From contig BSYQ01000004.1 of NCBI GenBank assembly GCA_030272585.1, forward strand, positions 1,240,001 to 1,304,000: a DNA stretch of 64,000 nt, written 5' to 3'. This DNA is from Bryopsis sp. KO-2023 (Eukaryota > Chlorophyta > Ulvophyceae > Bryopsidales > Bryopsidaceae). The translations under genes and the position numbers were made by a program. Position 1 is the stretch's first letter. Every line of letters begins with the position of its first letter. The notes under the pieces were generated by a model, which saw only the letters and a program-made list of their open reading frames with translations, made no database searches and was not told where the DNA came from. Positions 53,780 to 64,000 of the stretch are shown one piece after another.

Positions 53780-54571
53780 CTATATGGTAAGTTCTAATCT
53801 GCCACAGAAAGAGTTCCAATGTCGGTTGATCGAATCATCATCTTGGTGTGGCAAAAAGCAGTCCGGGAGGCTGGACAACTGTCGCTTTTTTTTGTCGAGA
53901 ACATGCACGGCGGCAATAGGGAAAATTGGGCAGCTCGATCCCACCGCCTTCAGAGCCTGCTTGTATGAGGTTTGGGTCTCTGCAAAAGCATCCTCATCGG
54001 TTTTGCCTTCCATTTGAACACCACAGACGACCGAGTCCATCTTGTTTACCACCAACGTCACCGGGACCCCATTCTTTTCGAGATGTCGAATGCTCTCCAG
54101 TGTCAGCTCCTGTGGCTTTCCCGCCGCCACGACAACGACGGACGAAAAGTGACGCATCCCCGAGTCTCGAAAGTACGCCTTTGAGGTGTATTTCTCGGTG
54201 CCACCCCCGGGCATATCTGCCACCCGTACGTTTCTCCCCTTCAGATTCATATTAAACATTTTTGGCGGCAGCTCTGTGGTTTCGAAACAGCCTGTTTTTG
54301 CCACGTACTCTCCCAACAGCGCGTTAACCAAGGAAGACTTCCCGACGCCGGTTACTCCGACAACTGCGATCGTCGGGATGCCATCGTCTTGGAGAAAGGC
54401 GGGACGGGGGTATTCTTCACGCAGCCTCCTTTGGTTCTCTTTTTCGTGCTCTACGGCGGCTCTTCTTCCTTCCTCTATTTCAGCAGCTCGCACGGCTCGG
54501 ATGGCGGCAAGTTCCCGCTCTTGCGCATCCCGCACCAGTCCTGTTTCCAGCCGGTGCACCGCTGAAACCAT
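53780..54571 (-). CDS. IRG-type (interferon-inducible-like) GTPase, 263 aa
   Basis: A GTP-binding protein of the immunity-related GTPase type, encoded by one exon. A charged helical N-terminus (residues 10-50) is followed by YPRPAFLQDDGIPTIAVVG. G1 is GVTGVGKS (72-79), G3 is DMPGG (119-123) and G4 is NKMD (176-179), all intact. The YFRDSGMRHF segment after G3 is shared with its neighbour at 55 kb and is typical of IRGs. At 263 residues it is shorter than animal IRG proteins (about 400) because the C-terminal helical domain is reduced. In animals these proteins act on membranes of pathogen-containing vacuoles; the role in a green alga is unknown. It is transcribed divergently from the second IRG gene. 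Confidence 0.8.
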   Translation of the reverse strand: MVSAVHRLETGLVRDAQERELAAIRAVRAAEIEEGRRAAVEHEKENQRRLREEYPRPAFLQDDGIPTIAVVGVTGVGKSSLVNALLGEYVAKTGCFETTELPPKMFNMNLKGRNVRVADMPGGGTEKYTSKAYFRDSGMRHFSSVVVVAAGKPQELTLESIRHLEKNGVPVTLVVNKMDSVVCGVQMEGKTDEDAFAETQTSYKQALKAVGSSCPIFPIAAVHVLDKKKRQLSSLPDCFLPHQDDDSINRHWNSFCGRLELTI

Positions 54572-54996
54572 TTTCTATGCAGCGGAGAACTCAAGAGTTA
54601 TATAATCCTATCGAAGGAAACATGCATCTGCAACGTCATCAACAGGAATCTAACCTCGAAGTCCTGACCCATCTTGGTCGTTGTACGCCTTTGAAGTTCG
54701 TCCTACAAGTGCGCCAATGTATTTTTTGAACAGTGCAGGATTCTTTTAAACGGAAAACCCACCGTGTTCGACACGCATCTCAAACTGGTGGAGATGGGCA
54801 AGGACGGCTGGTTGCAATCAATCGGGTGTGGAGTGCACAATCAATCAGTCAAAGTGCACATCCCAGCTGTAGAAAAAATACAAATTGATGTGACCACCCG
54901 TGTTTAACACTGAGATCTTGGTGCCTTTATAACCACTCTCCAACGCGCCTCCAGCATCTTTTCCCAACGGGGTTGGAGGTCACCAGAGCAGGAAAA
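54572..54996. promoter_or_regulatory. shared intergenic region of two divergent IRG-type genes
   Basis: About 425 bp separate the two start codons, so both promoters must lie here. A CTTTATAACC at about 54924 could serve as a TATA-like element for the plus-strand gene, and TTATATAATCC near 54598 for the minus strand. Co-regulation is inferred from the arrangement only. Confidence 0.45.
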
Positions 54997-55919
54997 ATGG
55001 AATATCTCGCAGCGGGGGCCTTTTATGGTACCATAAAGGTAATTTTTCTAACTCTGATGCCTTGGCGCTCTCAGAGGGCGCAGCTAAAGTAAATTCTGCT
55101 GTTGCCAAGGGGATTGCCTCCCTATTTGGGAACAATGGCAGCGACGAGCGTATGAAGACGATGCAGCGTCAACACGAAGAGGCGATGGCTCGTCTCAGAC
55201 AAGAAACGGTAGAGCAGATCCAAGCAGAGGGGGAGAAGGCCGTCGATAAGTACAAGAAGTGTATTGTCGAACAACGTGTAAAATACCCTCGCCCAGCTTA
55301 CTTGCCGGACGACGGGGTTCCGATGATTGGCGTCTCGGGAGGGAGCGGAGCTGGAAAGTCCATGTTCATCAATACCATACTGGGGAAAAAGGTTGCCAAG
55401 ACAGGTACTGGCGAAACCACCACAGTGCCGGGAATATATCAATGGGGTAATGTGTATTTAGTCGACTTGCCTGGTGGGTGCACCACCAAGTTCAAGGCGG
55501 AAGATTATTTCCGAGATTTTGGAGTTCGATACTTCGATGCAATAGTTTGGTTGAGTACGGACGCGAGATTGACGGAGCTGGGGATGGACGCCATAAAGCA
55601 TCTGAGTGAATACAACGTGCCCACGATGTTTGTGCTCTCCAAAGTGGAGGGCGTGCTCGATGGCGAAGCAATGAACGGCGTGAGCGAAGAGGAGGCTTTC
55701 GAGAACATGGAGAAAGAGTTTAATAACATCTTATCCAAGTACTTTTGCCCTGTCTACTTGCTTTCGGCACAGCGAGTGCAGGAGGAATGTGGATCGTTGG
55801 CAGCGGTACCGACGAGAAGAACGCCCTTGACATGGCTTGTCAACAGAGACTGGCTGCCACTTTTGCAAGTTATGAAGAGGGAGGCGATTTTGAGGAGGAA
55901 CCTTCTTTCTAGAGGTTGA
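54997..55919 (+). CDS. IRG-type GTPase, second gene of the divergent pair
   Basis: The main frame runs from ATG 55062 (MALSEGAAKV) to TGA 55919, 285 codons. An alternative upstream start at 54997 (MEYLAAGAFYGTIK) would join at 55077 across a 38-nt GT-AG segment in phase. That is very short for an intron, so the start is uncertain. A helical N-terminus is followed by YPRPAYLPDDGVPMIGVSG. Counting from the 55062 start, G1 is GGSGAGKS (93-100) and G3 is DLPGG (135-139). In place of the usual N/TKxD at G4 there is SKVE (193-196), so nucleotide specificity may be altered. YFRDFGVRYF matches the neighbour. Cellular role unknown; membrane or defence GTPase is inferred from the family. Confidence 0.8.
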
Positions 55920-57042
55920 TGCTTGAGTGCATCTTGTTTTTCTGTCTGCGGTTCATTCACATGCTTTTGGATTAAATCAGCAAGGTTTGGAGGTGATATG
56001 GAAGACAGTTTACCAAGGTTTGGGGGTGATATGGAAGACAGTTTACCGCGCATTTCTTTTTGTATCTGTGTCTTTACTATGGCATTGGTTTTTTCACAAG
56101 TTCCTTTTTTGTTTTTTTGTTTGTTTGTTTGATTGATTGAGAGATATTGGGTTATTTAGCAACAGAGATCGGGGCGCTCTTCGCATGGGATCATTTTTTT
56201 TGCTGTTGTTGGAAAGTGAAGATGCAGCACAAAAGTCTCTCTAGGTCCCAGTAAACCTTTGTTTTCTTGACTTCTATCAGAGGCACCGTTGCAATAACAC
56301 TCCATTTTTTCCAGAGCAGACAGAACAAACTGATGCCCATGTTTTTTCTCCGTTGTTTACGAGCAAACTAACATGACACCACAAGAAAACATGTGTCTGG
56401 ACAAACACACAAACATCGAATTACATGTGTCTGGACACTAACAGCACACAAACCACTTTTGATTTCAGTGCTGACGGCCACAAAATCCAGCAACGTCTGC
56501 GCGCGATGGAATTCTAGTTCCCTGCAATAAACATAATTGCAACAATTCGCTGGAAACGCCAAAGGACCCGAAAATTAGCAAACAGCAACCGTGTTTCAAC
56601 TGGTATATTATCTGCACCAATGTGAATATCACAAACGATTCCGTCCCCACAGCTTGAACAAATTACACCAAAAAAACGACATCTCTCATATGTTCGCCTA
56701 ATAGAAACCTCCTACAAAGAGGCTTCGGAAACAAAAAAAATAAGTTTTATGGGTTTGCAGATACCCAGCGGCTGTCAAAATCAATCCAACAAGGAAAAAG
56801 ACAAAAGCCCTCCCCAACTCCCCCCCCCCCCTCCAAAAAAAAAAAAAAGTATTACACCCGTTTCTGATATTTTACCTTCTGTTTTTTTGCAGTTCCTTGG
56901 TTGTTGCTGTAGGCTGTTCATACACCAAACCAATCCATGACATATCGTCAAGGTCTAAATTGGAGATATAGCCCACAAGCAAACACACAGACAAAAAAAA
57001 AACTAAAACTGCAATGCATCCAAAATGTTTTTTCCCATAAAC
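55920..57042. other. intergenic, with a 33-bp tandem duplication
   Basis: AAGGTTTGGAGGTGATATGG begins at 55982 and again at 56015 with one change. The rest is AT-rich with homopolymer runs, and no gene is recognised. Confidence 0.55.
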
Positions 57043-58035
57043 CTATTCCAACAATGCCAGTAGCTCCTCCTCCATATCTTGACAAAGTTTGAAATGGCAG
57101 AACGACTTTTCCTCCGTACGTAAACACCCACAAGAAAGATCCTTGGCAGTCTGACGGAGAATGGTCTCCAGTGTCTTATCGGCACCTCGATTGATCAAGA
57201 CCTCCACATTCAGTTTTTGCCCGTTCCAAGCCGCAAAATGCAGGGGGGTATAACCAAACGAATCCTGAGAATTCACTTCTGCACCAGCATCCAGCAATGC
57301 CTTGACGATATCTACCCCTTCGGAGGGCAATCTGGAAGCAAAATGCAAGGCTGTGGTGTCTTCCTTGTCTTTTGCATTCACATTGGCCCCTCTGGACATC
57401 AGCTCACGCACAATATCTATGTTCCCCCTCTCTGCTGCGATTATCAGTGGGGTGATTCCAGTCCCGAAATTTTGACCTTTCTCGATATCAGCCCCACCAT
57501 CGAGGAGCTTCTTGACAGCATCTAATTGGTTTTCCTGGGTTGCCAGATACAAGGCAGAAACGCCTTCATCGTTTTTTGCGTTCACATCCGCCCCGTTGTC
57601 CAGCAGAAAGCCAATGATTTCTACGTGCCCTTTGGAGGCGGCGTTCATGAGGGCTGTGAATCCATGACGAGGCGATTGTACGTCAGGATTCAACCCCTTG
57701 CCGATCTCATCCTGCACGGCTTTGAGGTCGCCATCGAAAGCAGCCCTCAGGAGGTTTCTTTCCGCAGGTCCCCACGGTCGTGATCTGCGCGATCTCTGGA
57801 GGGAAGAGAAAAAAAAAAAAAACAGTTGTTAGTTTCCAGTTTTTAGTTCTTTTTTGTTAGTTTTGTTAGTCTTAGTTTTTAGTTTTTTTTGATCTTGACC
57901 TCTAAGGAATGCCAATGGTTTTTCCAACAGGCTGAAACGCTCTCAACACGCTCACCCTGTCATTGTTCTGCGACAGCCGCCTGGTCAGCGCATTTCCCTT
58001 GATCGAGTCGAGCTGCGCGAAGCTGTGTACCTGGA
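57043..58035 (-). CDS. ankyrin-repeat protein with a cysteine-bearing tail (5' end incomplete)
   Basis: The minus-strand exon 57795-57043 encodes five to six ankyrin repeats (GFTALMNAASKGHVEIIGFL, TPLIIAAERGNIDIVREL, TPLHFAAWNGQ). A tail KDLSCGCLR...SFCHFKLCQDMEEELLALLE follows. The upstream exon ending at 57956 (HSFAQLDSIKGNALTRRLSQ) joins in phase 0 across a GTGAGC...CTCCAG intron. The start codon was not located, and the 5' limit near 58035 is approximate. Ankyrin repeats mediate protein binding; no catalytic domain is seen. The tail resembles the end of the protease-ankyrin protein encoded divergently at 59.0-63.2 kb, so the two probably share ancestry. Confidence 0.8.
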
Positions 58036-58988
58036 TAGATCGCACAGCGCAACAATCCTAATACGCCATTTGCACCAAACGTTCATCATGATCGCTGAAC
58101 TTATCCCCCCCCCCCCCCCTTCATCCACCGACCTGCGAGAAGCCGCCATCCAACGAACGCGCCGCCGAATCTGAGGCACATTCGTTCGAACGAATTCACG
58201 TTATCCGCCAGCCAGATGCATAGCTTGCGATAATTCCAAAGGAATCATGTGCAAAAAGAAAAGTACCTGCGATCGAGGCGAGTGCACAGCAGAACCCAAC
58301 AAGGATCGGCGCTCTCCACATTTTCTTCGTGCGGCTTACCAAATCGCAAGAAATTCAACGGGCGCTGGTTTTAATGACGCTGTGTTGCTTCTCGGGATGG
58401 GACGTGCAGTCCCTTTCAAAAATCAAGGTTTTCTTTGACTTTTTTTAGGAGAACGTCTATTCGGTGTTTCTTTGTTTGTTGAACTGCCAGCTTTGTCAGA
58501 GTTGCGAAATCTTAACCTTTTTCAGCTCCTTAGACAATAGTGAAATCACTGTACTGATCAACATAGCTGTATTGATGAATTGAATGTGCTTTGGGGTTTT
58601 TTTTAGAAGAGATCTCTTTCTTTATCGGAATTGCTAACAACCGATTTATTATTGATGCATTACTAACAAACACAACCCTTCTTGGTAGCAGAACACAGCA
58701 GCAAGGGCATTCTTTGGGTTTGATGTTTCCATGCGCACCCATGCATCGTGCGCAGCCAGAACCACTTTTCTCGCTGCGCCTGCTGTAACGAGTGGCAATT
58801 TTTCCCTGAACAAAAGTCCTCCACTTCGTCAGGTGCGGGGGACTTGTATGGAGAGTGTGCACCTGTTAAATCGCATGAAAATGACCTGCTACTGATGCCC
58901 CCGTCGCTGTTGTTTTAACCTCCCAGATTAAGTCGACGCAGAGTGCGCACACTCAGTTCATACGTCGCGCGCGTGTCGTTGAATCGAA
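58036..58988. other. intergenic region between two divergent ankyrin genes
   Basis: It contains a C run at 58106-58118 and AT-rich DNA. It should hold the promoter of the plus-strand gene and the unresolved 5' end of the minus-strand gene. No other gene is recognised. Confidence 0.5.
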
Positions 58989-61900
58989 ATGAATGTTGTT
59001 CTTTTCCAAGCGGCGTTTGCCTTGCTGGTTGCAACAGCAGCCGTTTTTTCGGATGACTCAGGTAGCATCGGTTCTGTTGTATCGGCTGGTTGACTTTCTC
59101 CTTGAATGCGCGCCCTGTCATTTTGAGAGTGTGGTTTTTTCAGGATCTCCACGAAACGGCGGCACGGGTGGCTGCAGCCGGCAGGTGGGCGGGGTTTTGG
59201 CGTCTGTGATATCTGATTTCTTGGAAAAGGGTGAGGTCTTTCTTGACGAGGGTTCGTTGCGATCAGGAGACGAGCTTAACGGGATGCGATCAGACCGCCG
59301 CCGCAATCGCAAGGAACCTGCTTCAAGTCGCGGATCCATTCGTCAGGGTACGCCAGCGTCCACACGTTCACAATCGGGTTTCGATCAGATATGTTTTGTG
59401 ATTGTGTAAATTGGCCATGAGCAGGGAGGTCACCCTGCGTCAAAAGGCAGGTTTCCGTACGCATGCTCGTTGAGGGTGACTGGAACTCGCGAGCATGGCT
59501 GTGGTGGGGCCTTGGTGGGGAAAAAATGGGTTCTGACCGCGGCGCATTGCGTTTCTGGACCGGAATCCGTTGGTGCTACACCGATCGCCTATGTGGGTGC
59601 GCATGGAATAAATGATGTAGCCGGTGCTGAGGTAATGTTCCTTTATGTAATTTTTGGTTTGGGTTAATGTTCCTTTATCATATTGATCCTTGATTATATT
59701 ATGGAAAAATGTATGTCAATGCGGATTTGAATTAGGGGGCATGTGTAGTAAACGTATACCCCCGGCATGGAATGCCAAGCAGTGTGAATATCAGTTTTTG
59801 GCAATCCAGACAACTAAAGCACATTGTCATTTTTTACTGGCTTTACGTAGGAATGTGCCAATCGAATTGGAATTGAATGTGTGGAATGGATATCGTCATC
59901 AAATATCTGATTCACAATCAATTGGTAGCTTCTTTTTGTGATGAAAAAAGACTCATGTGGACTTCAGGTGATCCCCTCAGTGAAAGTTTTCGTCCATGAA
60001 GGCTGGACAGGAAATAGTGACGATGGAAACGATATTGCTTTGCTCTTGCTGGAAAGAGAGTCCACAAAAACTCCAGTCAGAATGGCAGATGCATCCCAGC
60101 AGCTCGGGACAAGTCAAATAGTGATGGCAGTGGGTTGGGGTAGGATCTCGAAAAATGGGCCTCGCCCTAGCACCCTCCAAGTGGCTGATGACCTCGAATA
60201 TGTTGGAAACACAAACTGCTTGAACGTCTGGAGCCAAATTAAAGACAACATGCTGTGCGCTCATGCAACCTCTCAGGGAACATGCCACGGCAAGTCGGTG
60301 TGTTCGTCAAAGATCAAATTTGAATCTGTTAGTTGTGACCCATAATATCCAATTGAATTGACTTCTTTTATGCCAGGTGATTCTGGGGGTCCCCTAGTTA
60401 TCCCTGATGAAGGTGGAGTCCCAGATTTTGACCTCCTGGTTGGCTTGGTGTCTTTTGGACCAAGTGATTGTGGAGGTTCACAGGAGGGCAGGTTCCACCC
60501 AGGAGTGTACACCAGGGTTAGCTACTTTCGCCAATGGATTGATGAAAAAATGGTGGGCTCTTATCTTGTGTTCGGCTTTTGTTTTTCACACTCTGTGTTT
60601 GTGTGCTTCAAACATATCAATTGATTAAATTGTATATGTACAACCCTCAGGAAATTTTTTCTTTAAAGAAAGCCATCACTCGTATGATGCTGAAACATAG
60701 AAATATGTGTGTGGGGCTAGATATGACACACCATTCAATTTTGCATAATTGCATGCAGGCATTCTAACAGCTGACTGACTTTTCTTGAAGGGTTCACAAA
60801 CTTCTGCCCCTGAGACATCCCCACCCAGTGAGGCTGAGATTCCAGCTAAGAATGCCGATGATGGTGCCGAGGTAAGTCTGGTTTGAGCAGCCCACAATAT
60901 AGAAAACTGCTTGGTTTGGATTGTTTGTGGAATTTCCATACAAGATTGCGTTTCAAGTGCAAGTAGAGTATCAAATTGGAATGAAAATAAATGCCTTGTC
61001 CTAGTTGACCCCAGTTGACCCGAGTGTTATCAGCTATGACATACCCTGAGTGCAATAACATGGGTTTCTTCTTGCTATGTCATTTTCTACAGAAACAAGG
61101 AGTACTGAATAGTGAACTCTACTCTGCTGCCGGTTCTGGGGACTCCGAAAAAGTCAAGGTAACTTTTGCAAACATTGCTTTTGTATGGAAGCCAAAAAAA
61201 ACTGCCTTATTCCATGGAAAAAATATGCCAAGCCGAACAGGGGTGCTTGTTTATTTTCAGGAGCTGATTTCAAAGGGAGCTGATGTGGCATCCACACATG
61301 AAAAGTTAATGTTTACTTCATTGCATTTAGCTGCTTCTGAGGGTCATGTGGAAACCGTTGAAACGCTGATCAAAGAAGGTGATCGGCCTACAAGTATTCT
61401 TAATATTACTTCCTGTCGAAACTTGTTCTAAAATCTTAATCAGATGATGGCTGAATGAAATTGCTGGTCAATTGTTGCAGCCAAGTGTTGCGACAAATTC
61501 ATCCGTTTTTGGATTTCAAAACCATATAATGGTTGAAAACATTCACTTCCATTGTATTTTATGCTTATTTCTTTCAGAGAGGAAAACGAAAGATGCTCTC
61601 TACCCTTCCCCACCAAGAAAATATAATTTTAATTTGCTGAATTGCTGAAGAACACCCAAAATATAAAAATGTGCAGAGGATATTTGGTTGAAAGGGTTGA
61701 TTGAAGTTTGCATGCCACAAACTGATTGATTCCACACCCCAAATAAGAGAGACTCAATATTTTCCTGTGGACTCCAGATTTCGACTATAGAAAAACAGAA
61801 AGGAATGTGATAGGGTTTCATTGCATTAGGAGTATCAATATTTGACATGAGAAACCAGTGGATTGTGTTGTGGATTAAAACAGATAGACTGTAAGTTCTT

Positions 61901-63214
61901 CCACTTTCAATCTTTTAGAAATTAGCCATGCTGCCAGTTTGTGCATTCACCTTGAATCAAATCAAATCTGAACACTTCCTTCAACAATTGCTGCTGTAGG
62001 GGCCAGTGTTGATGCACAGAGTGGTGAAGGCACTACTTCATTGTATCTTGCTGCCTTTGCAGGTCATTTGGATGTTGCCAGGGTTCTGGTGAAAGCAGGT
62101 AAACTAGGAAGCTTCATACATGGCTTGAATCGTTACTCATTGCATGTGCTGTGGATGGATGCACTTCATCCTTGCATGTTTGCTTGCAAAATGAAATTGT
62201 GAATTGAATATCGCTAATCGTTTTTGAAAACCAAAGAGTTTTTTTGAATTTTTTTTGGAGTTTGTCTTTCCTTTTGTTGTTGAGTAAACTTCGGCATTGG
62301 CTGAGGTGGAAGATTTAACTCGGTGGCAAGGGAATTTTTATTTATTTATTTGAGAATTTATTTTTCTTCTTTTCTTTTCTTTTAATTTCATTTGATTTTT
62401 CTGGTGGGGAAACATATACGATCAGAGACGAGAAAAAATCAAACACAGCAACAGTTTTTGCATACAATATAGTGCCTCTGCTGTGTTTTTGGTTTCTCGT
62501 GTATTTCCTTTAGAGGAAAGGGTGGCATTTGCCATGTGGGTTTTTTTCATAATCCATCTGTGACAATCTCAAGAAACCCTACCTCTGTTCAATGGATATC
62601 TTGAGCTGTGGTGCTGATTTTTGGGGGGTTTCATTTGATGTTTTAGGGGCAACTGTGGATTTAGAAAGAGACACCGGAGCTACCCCTTTGATTATTGCAG
62701 CGGAGGAAAACAAAATCGACATGGCGAAGTTCCTCCTGGAATCAGGTGCCTGCCCCACCAGTTGAAAGTTGGTGGCTTGGCTGTATACATAAATCTTCTG
62801 CAGTGTTTTGTGTTAGGATGCTTTGATCGAGGATTGGAGGTTTAAGTGCTTCAATGTACAGGTGCCGGTGTGAATCTCCTTAGAACTGGCGGCGTATCAT
62901 CCTTGCACAAAGCTGCCCGTGCTGGAAACCCAGATCTGGTCCAATTACTGTTGGACAATGGAGCTGAAGTAGATGCCCAAGACAAGAATGGGGAAACCCC
63001 CTTGTTTTGGGCAGCCGTTTATGGGAGTGGCAAAGCCATTGAAGTTTTGAAAAAGTCGGGTGCTGATCTGAGTATTACAAACAAGGATGGGGGTACAATC
63101 GAAGATGCAACCTGTCGGTGTCTGACGGTTACTGATCCTAGCAAATTTGGATGCCCGGAAGGAGCATGCGGTGAAGGAGAGACAGAACGGCTCAAACAAA
63201 TTCTGAAAGATTGA
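58989..63214 (+). CDS. secreted S1-family serine protease fused to ankyrin repeats (571 aa)
   Basis: Twelve exons (58989-59061, 59144-59184, 59267-59347, 59425-59631, 59968-60289, 60377-60552, 60791-60871, 61093-61158, 61261-61378, 62000-62098, 62647-62745, 62862-63214) join to 572 codons. A signal peptide (MNVVLFQAAFALLVATAAVFS) is followed by a short propeptide. A chymotrypsin-fold protease starts at about residue 66 (GGHPASKGRFPY), with His106 (LTAAHC), Asp156 (GNDIALLLLE) and Ser244 (GDSGGPL). The residue aligned with the S1-pocket Asp189 of trypsin is Gly, so trypsin-like specificity is unlikely. A linker (301-327, QTSAPETSPPSEAEIP) leads to about five ankyrin repeats and a Cys-bearing tail. 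The intron after exon 5 uses a GC donor. The exon 3 start is the least certain boundary. Extracellular ankyrin repeats are uncommon. Confidence 0.85.
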
Positions 63215-64000
63215 CGCTCCAAAAGACTGTTTTGATTTTTTTTTTTAATCCGTGCTTTCAAGGGGGTTATGTAATAGTCATGCATTTTTTTTCACATTGT
63301 GCATTAGATTTCTCGCCAAATGAGTAGTCCTTTGCCGAGAAAAAAGCACCTCGGCGGTGGGTGTCAGTGTGGATGTTTGTTGGTACAACTGAGTTGAACA
63401 CATTTAATAGACAACAGACTCATTAAAATAAAAATAAAAATAATAAAATAAGCACAGTTTTCGAGTGATTCATATCATAGTGACCCCCAGCAGAATAGGC
63501 ACTGGAAAAAGTTTGTCTGGGCAACAGACAGAATGAGAAATTCTCTGTGCTTGGCGGATCACCACTGTACATGTTACGGGAGAGAGATGGACTACTTTTT
63601 CAAACCTTAAGGCGAATTCTGATCGAGAAATAAGGTGAATTCTGATCGAGATGTTGACACGTGTAGTCTATATGTTCATTTTATGTTGAATTCATCTCTC
63701 GGTTCTCAATGGCTGAACAGCAAACAAACAAACATCAAATTACATTGTAAAGAAGATGCCTCTCTTCTGTGACTCGACAACAAACCCGACGGCAACACAG
63801 AATTATGAGTAGAAAAAATCATCAACTGTTGAATCCCGGAGAATGACAGCCACATAATCCAGGGACTGGGGGAAGAGCTCAGGACTTGAGTTTCAGGAAA
63901 CAGGGAATTTGAGGGTAGGAACAAAACACTGGACAACAGTTTCTCGCCAACGTTTTTCATTTTTGTGAACTTTTTTTCTCTTTGTCCAGCCCCCTCTTTC
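63215..64000. other. downstream intergenic region
   Basis: A near-perfect duplication AAGGCGAATTCTGATCGAGA / AAGGTGAATTCTGATCGAGA lies at about 63608-63651. A minus-strand frame at 63706-63960 has no recognised domain. Nothing else is supported. Confidence 0.5.

Noticed and set aside
53784-54605. Plus-strand frames over the first IRG gene
   Set aside because: They are antisense shadows of a GC-balanced coding exon with clear GTPase motifs on the minus strand.
1-64000. CRISPR arrays, bacterial operons or riboswitches
   Set aside because: The sequence is eukaryotic, with introns and plant-type antenna genes; tandem repeats seen lack the repeat-spacer pattern.

Overview
The window is nuclear DNA from a eukaryote of the green lineage (Viridiplantae), most likely a repeat-rich green alga. 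A complete three-exon gene for a major LHCII-type chlorophyll a/b-binding protein with a plastid-targeting leader lies at 51.6-52.5 kb, and a short interstitial tract of the plant-type telomere repeat (CCCTAAA) lies at 19.3 kb. Genes are split by mostly short GT-AG introns (about 80-1000 nt). Transposable elements fill close to half of the sequence. I cannot name the species from sequence alone.

Layout. 0-4.1 kb: an hAT DNA transposon with a split transposase gene and terminal regions packed with TTACGG/CCGTAA motifs. 4.1-8 kb: non-coding DNA with a dispersed repeat. 8.05-11.5 kb: two genes for small secreted proteins, one alanine-rich with conserved cysteines and one cysteine-rich with a basic, tyrosine-rich repeat tail. 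12-16 kb: low-complexity AT-rich DNA. 16.5-24.5 kb: two multi-exon minus-strand genes of unknown function, separated by a telomere-like tract, an inverted repeat and a truncated LINE. 26.2-28.85 kb: a six-exon gene for a 737-residue secreted protein carrying two copies of the same alanine-rich/cysteine-rich module found at 8-9.5 kb.

29.4-44.3 kb: a host gene whose coding exon is split by a 13.6-kb Ty3/gypsy element with LTRs that read as identical and a 5-bp target duplication. 44.9-50.7 kb: a tyrosine-recombinase (PAT/Ngaro-like) retroelement with split direct repeats, into which a GATC-rich fold-back element carrying two inverted tRNA-like units has inserted. 51.6-52.5 kb: the LHCII gene.

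53.8-63.2 kb is the most unusual host region. It holds a divergent pair of IRG-type (interferon-inducible-like) GTPase genes about 0.4 kb apart, an ankyrin-repeat gene on the minus strand, and a twelve-exon gene on the plus strand. The latter encodes one 571-residue protein: signal peptide, S1-family serine protease with a full His-Asp-Ser triad, acidic/proline linker, and ankyrin repeats. It ends in a cysteine-bearing tail resembling that of its ankyrin neighbour. The exon phases agree throughout, so this looks like a genuine protease-ankyrin fusion. Together these genes resemble a small defence- or surface-related cluster, but that role is inference.
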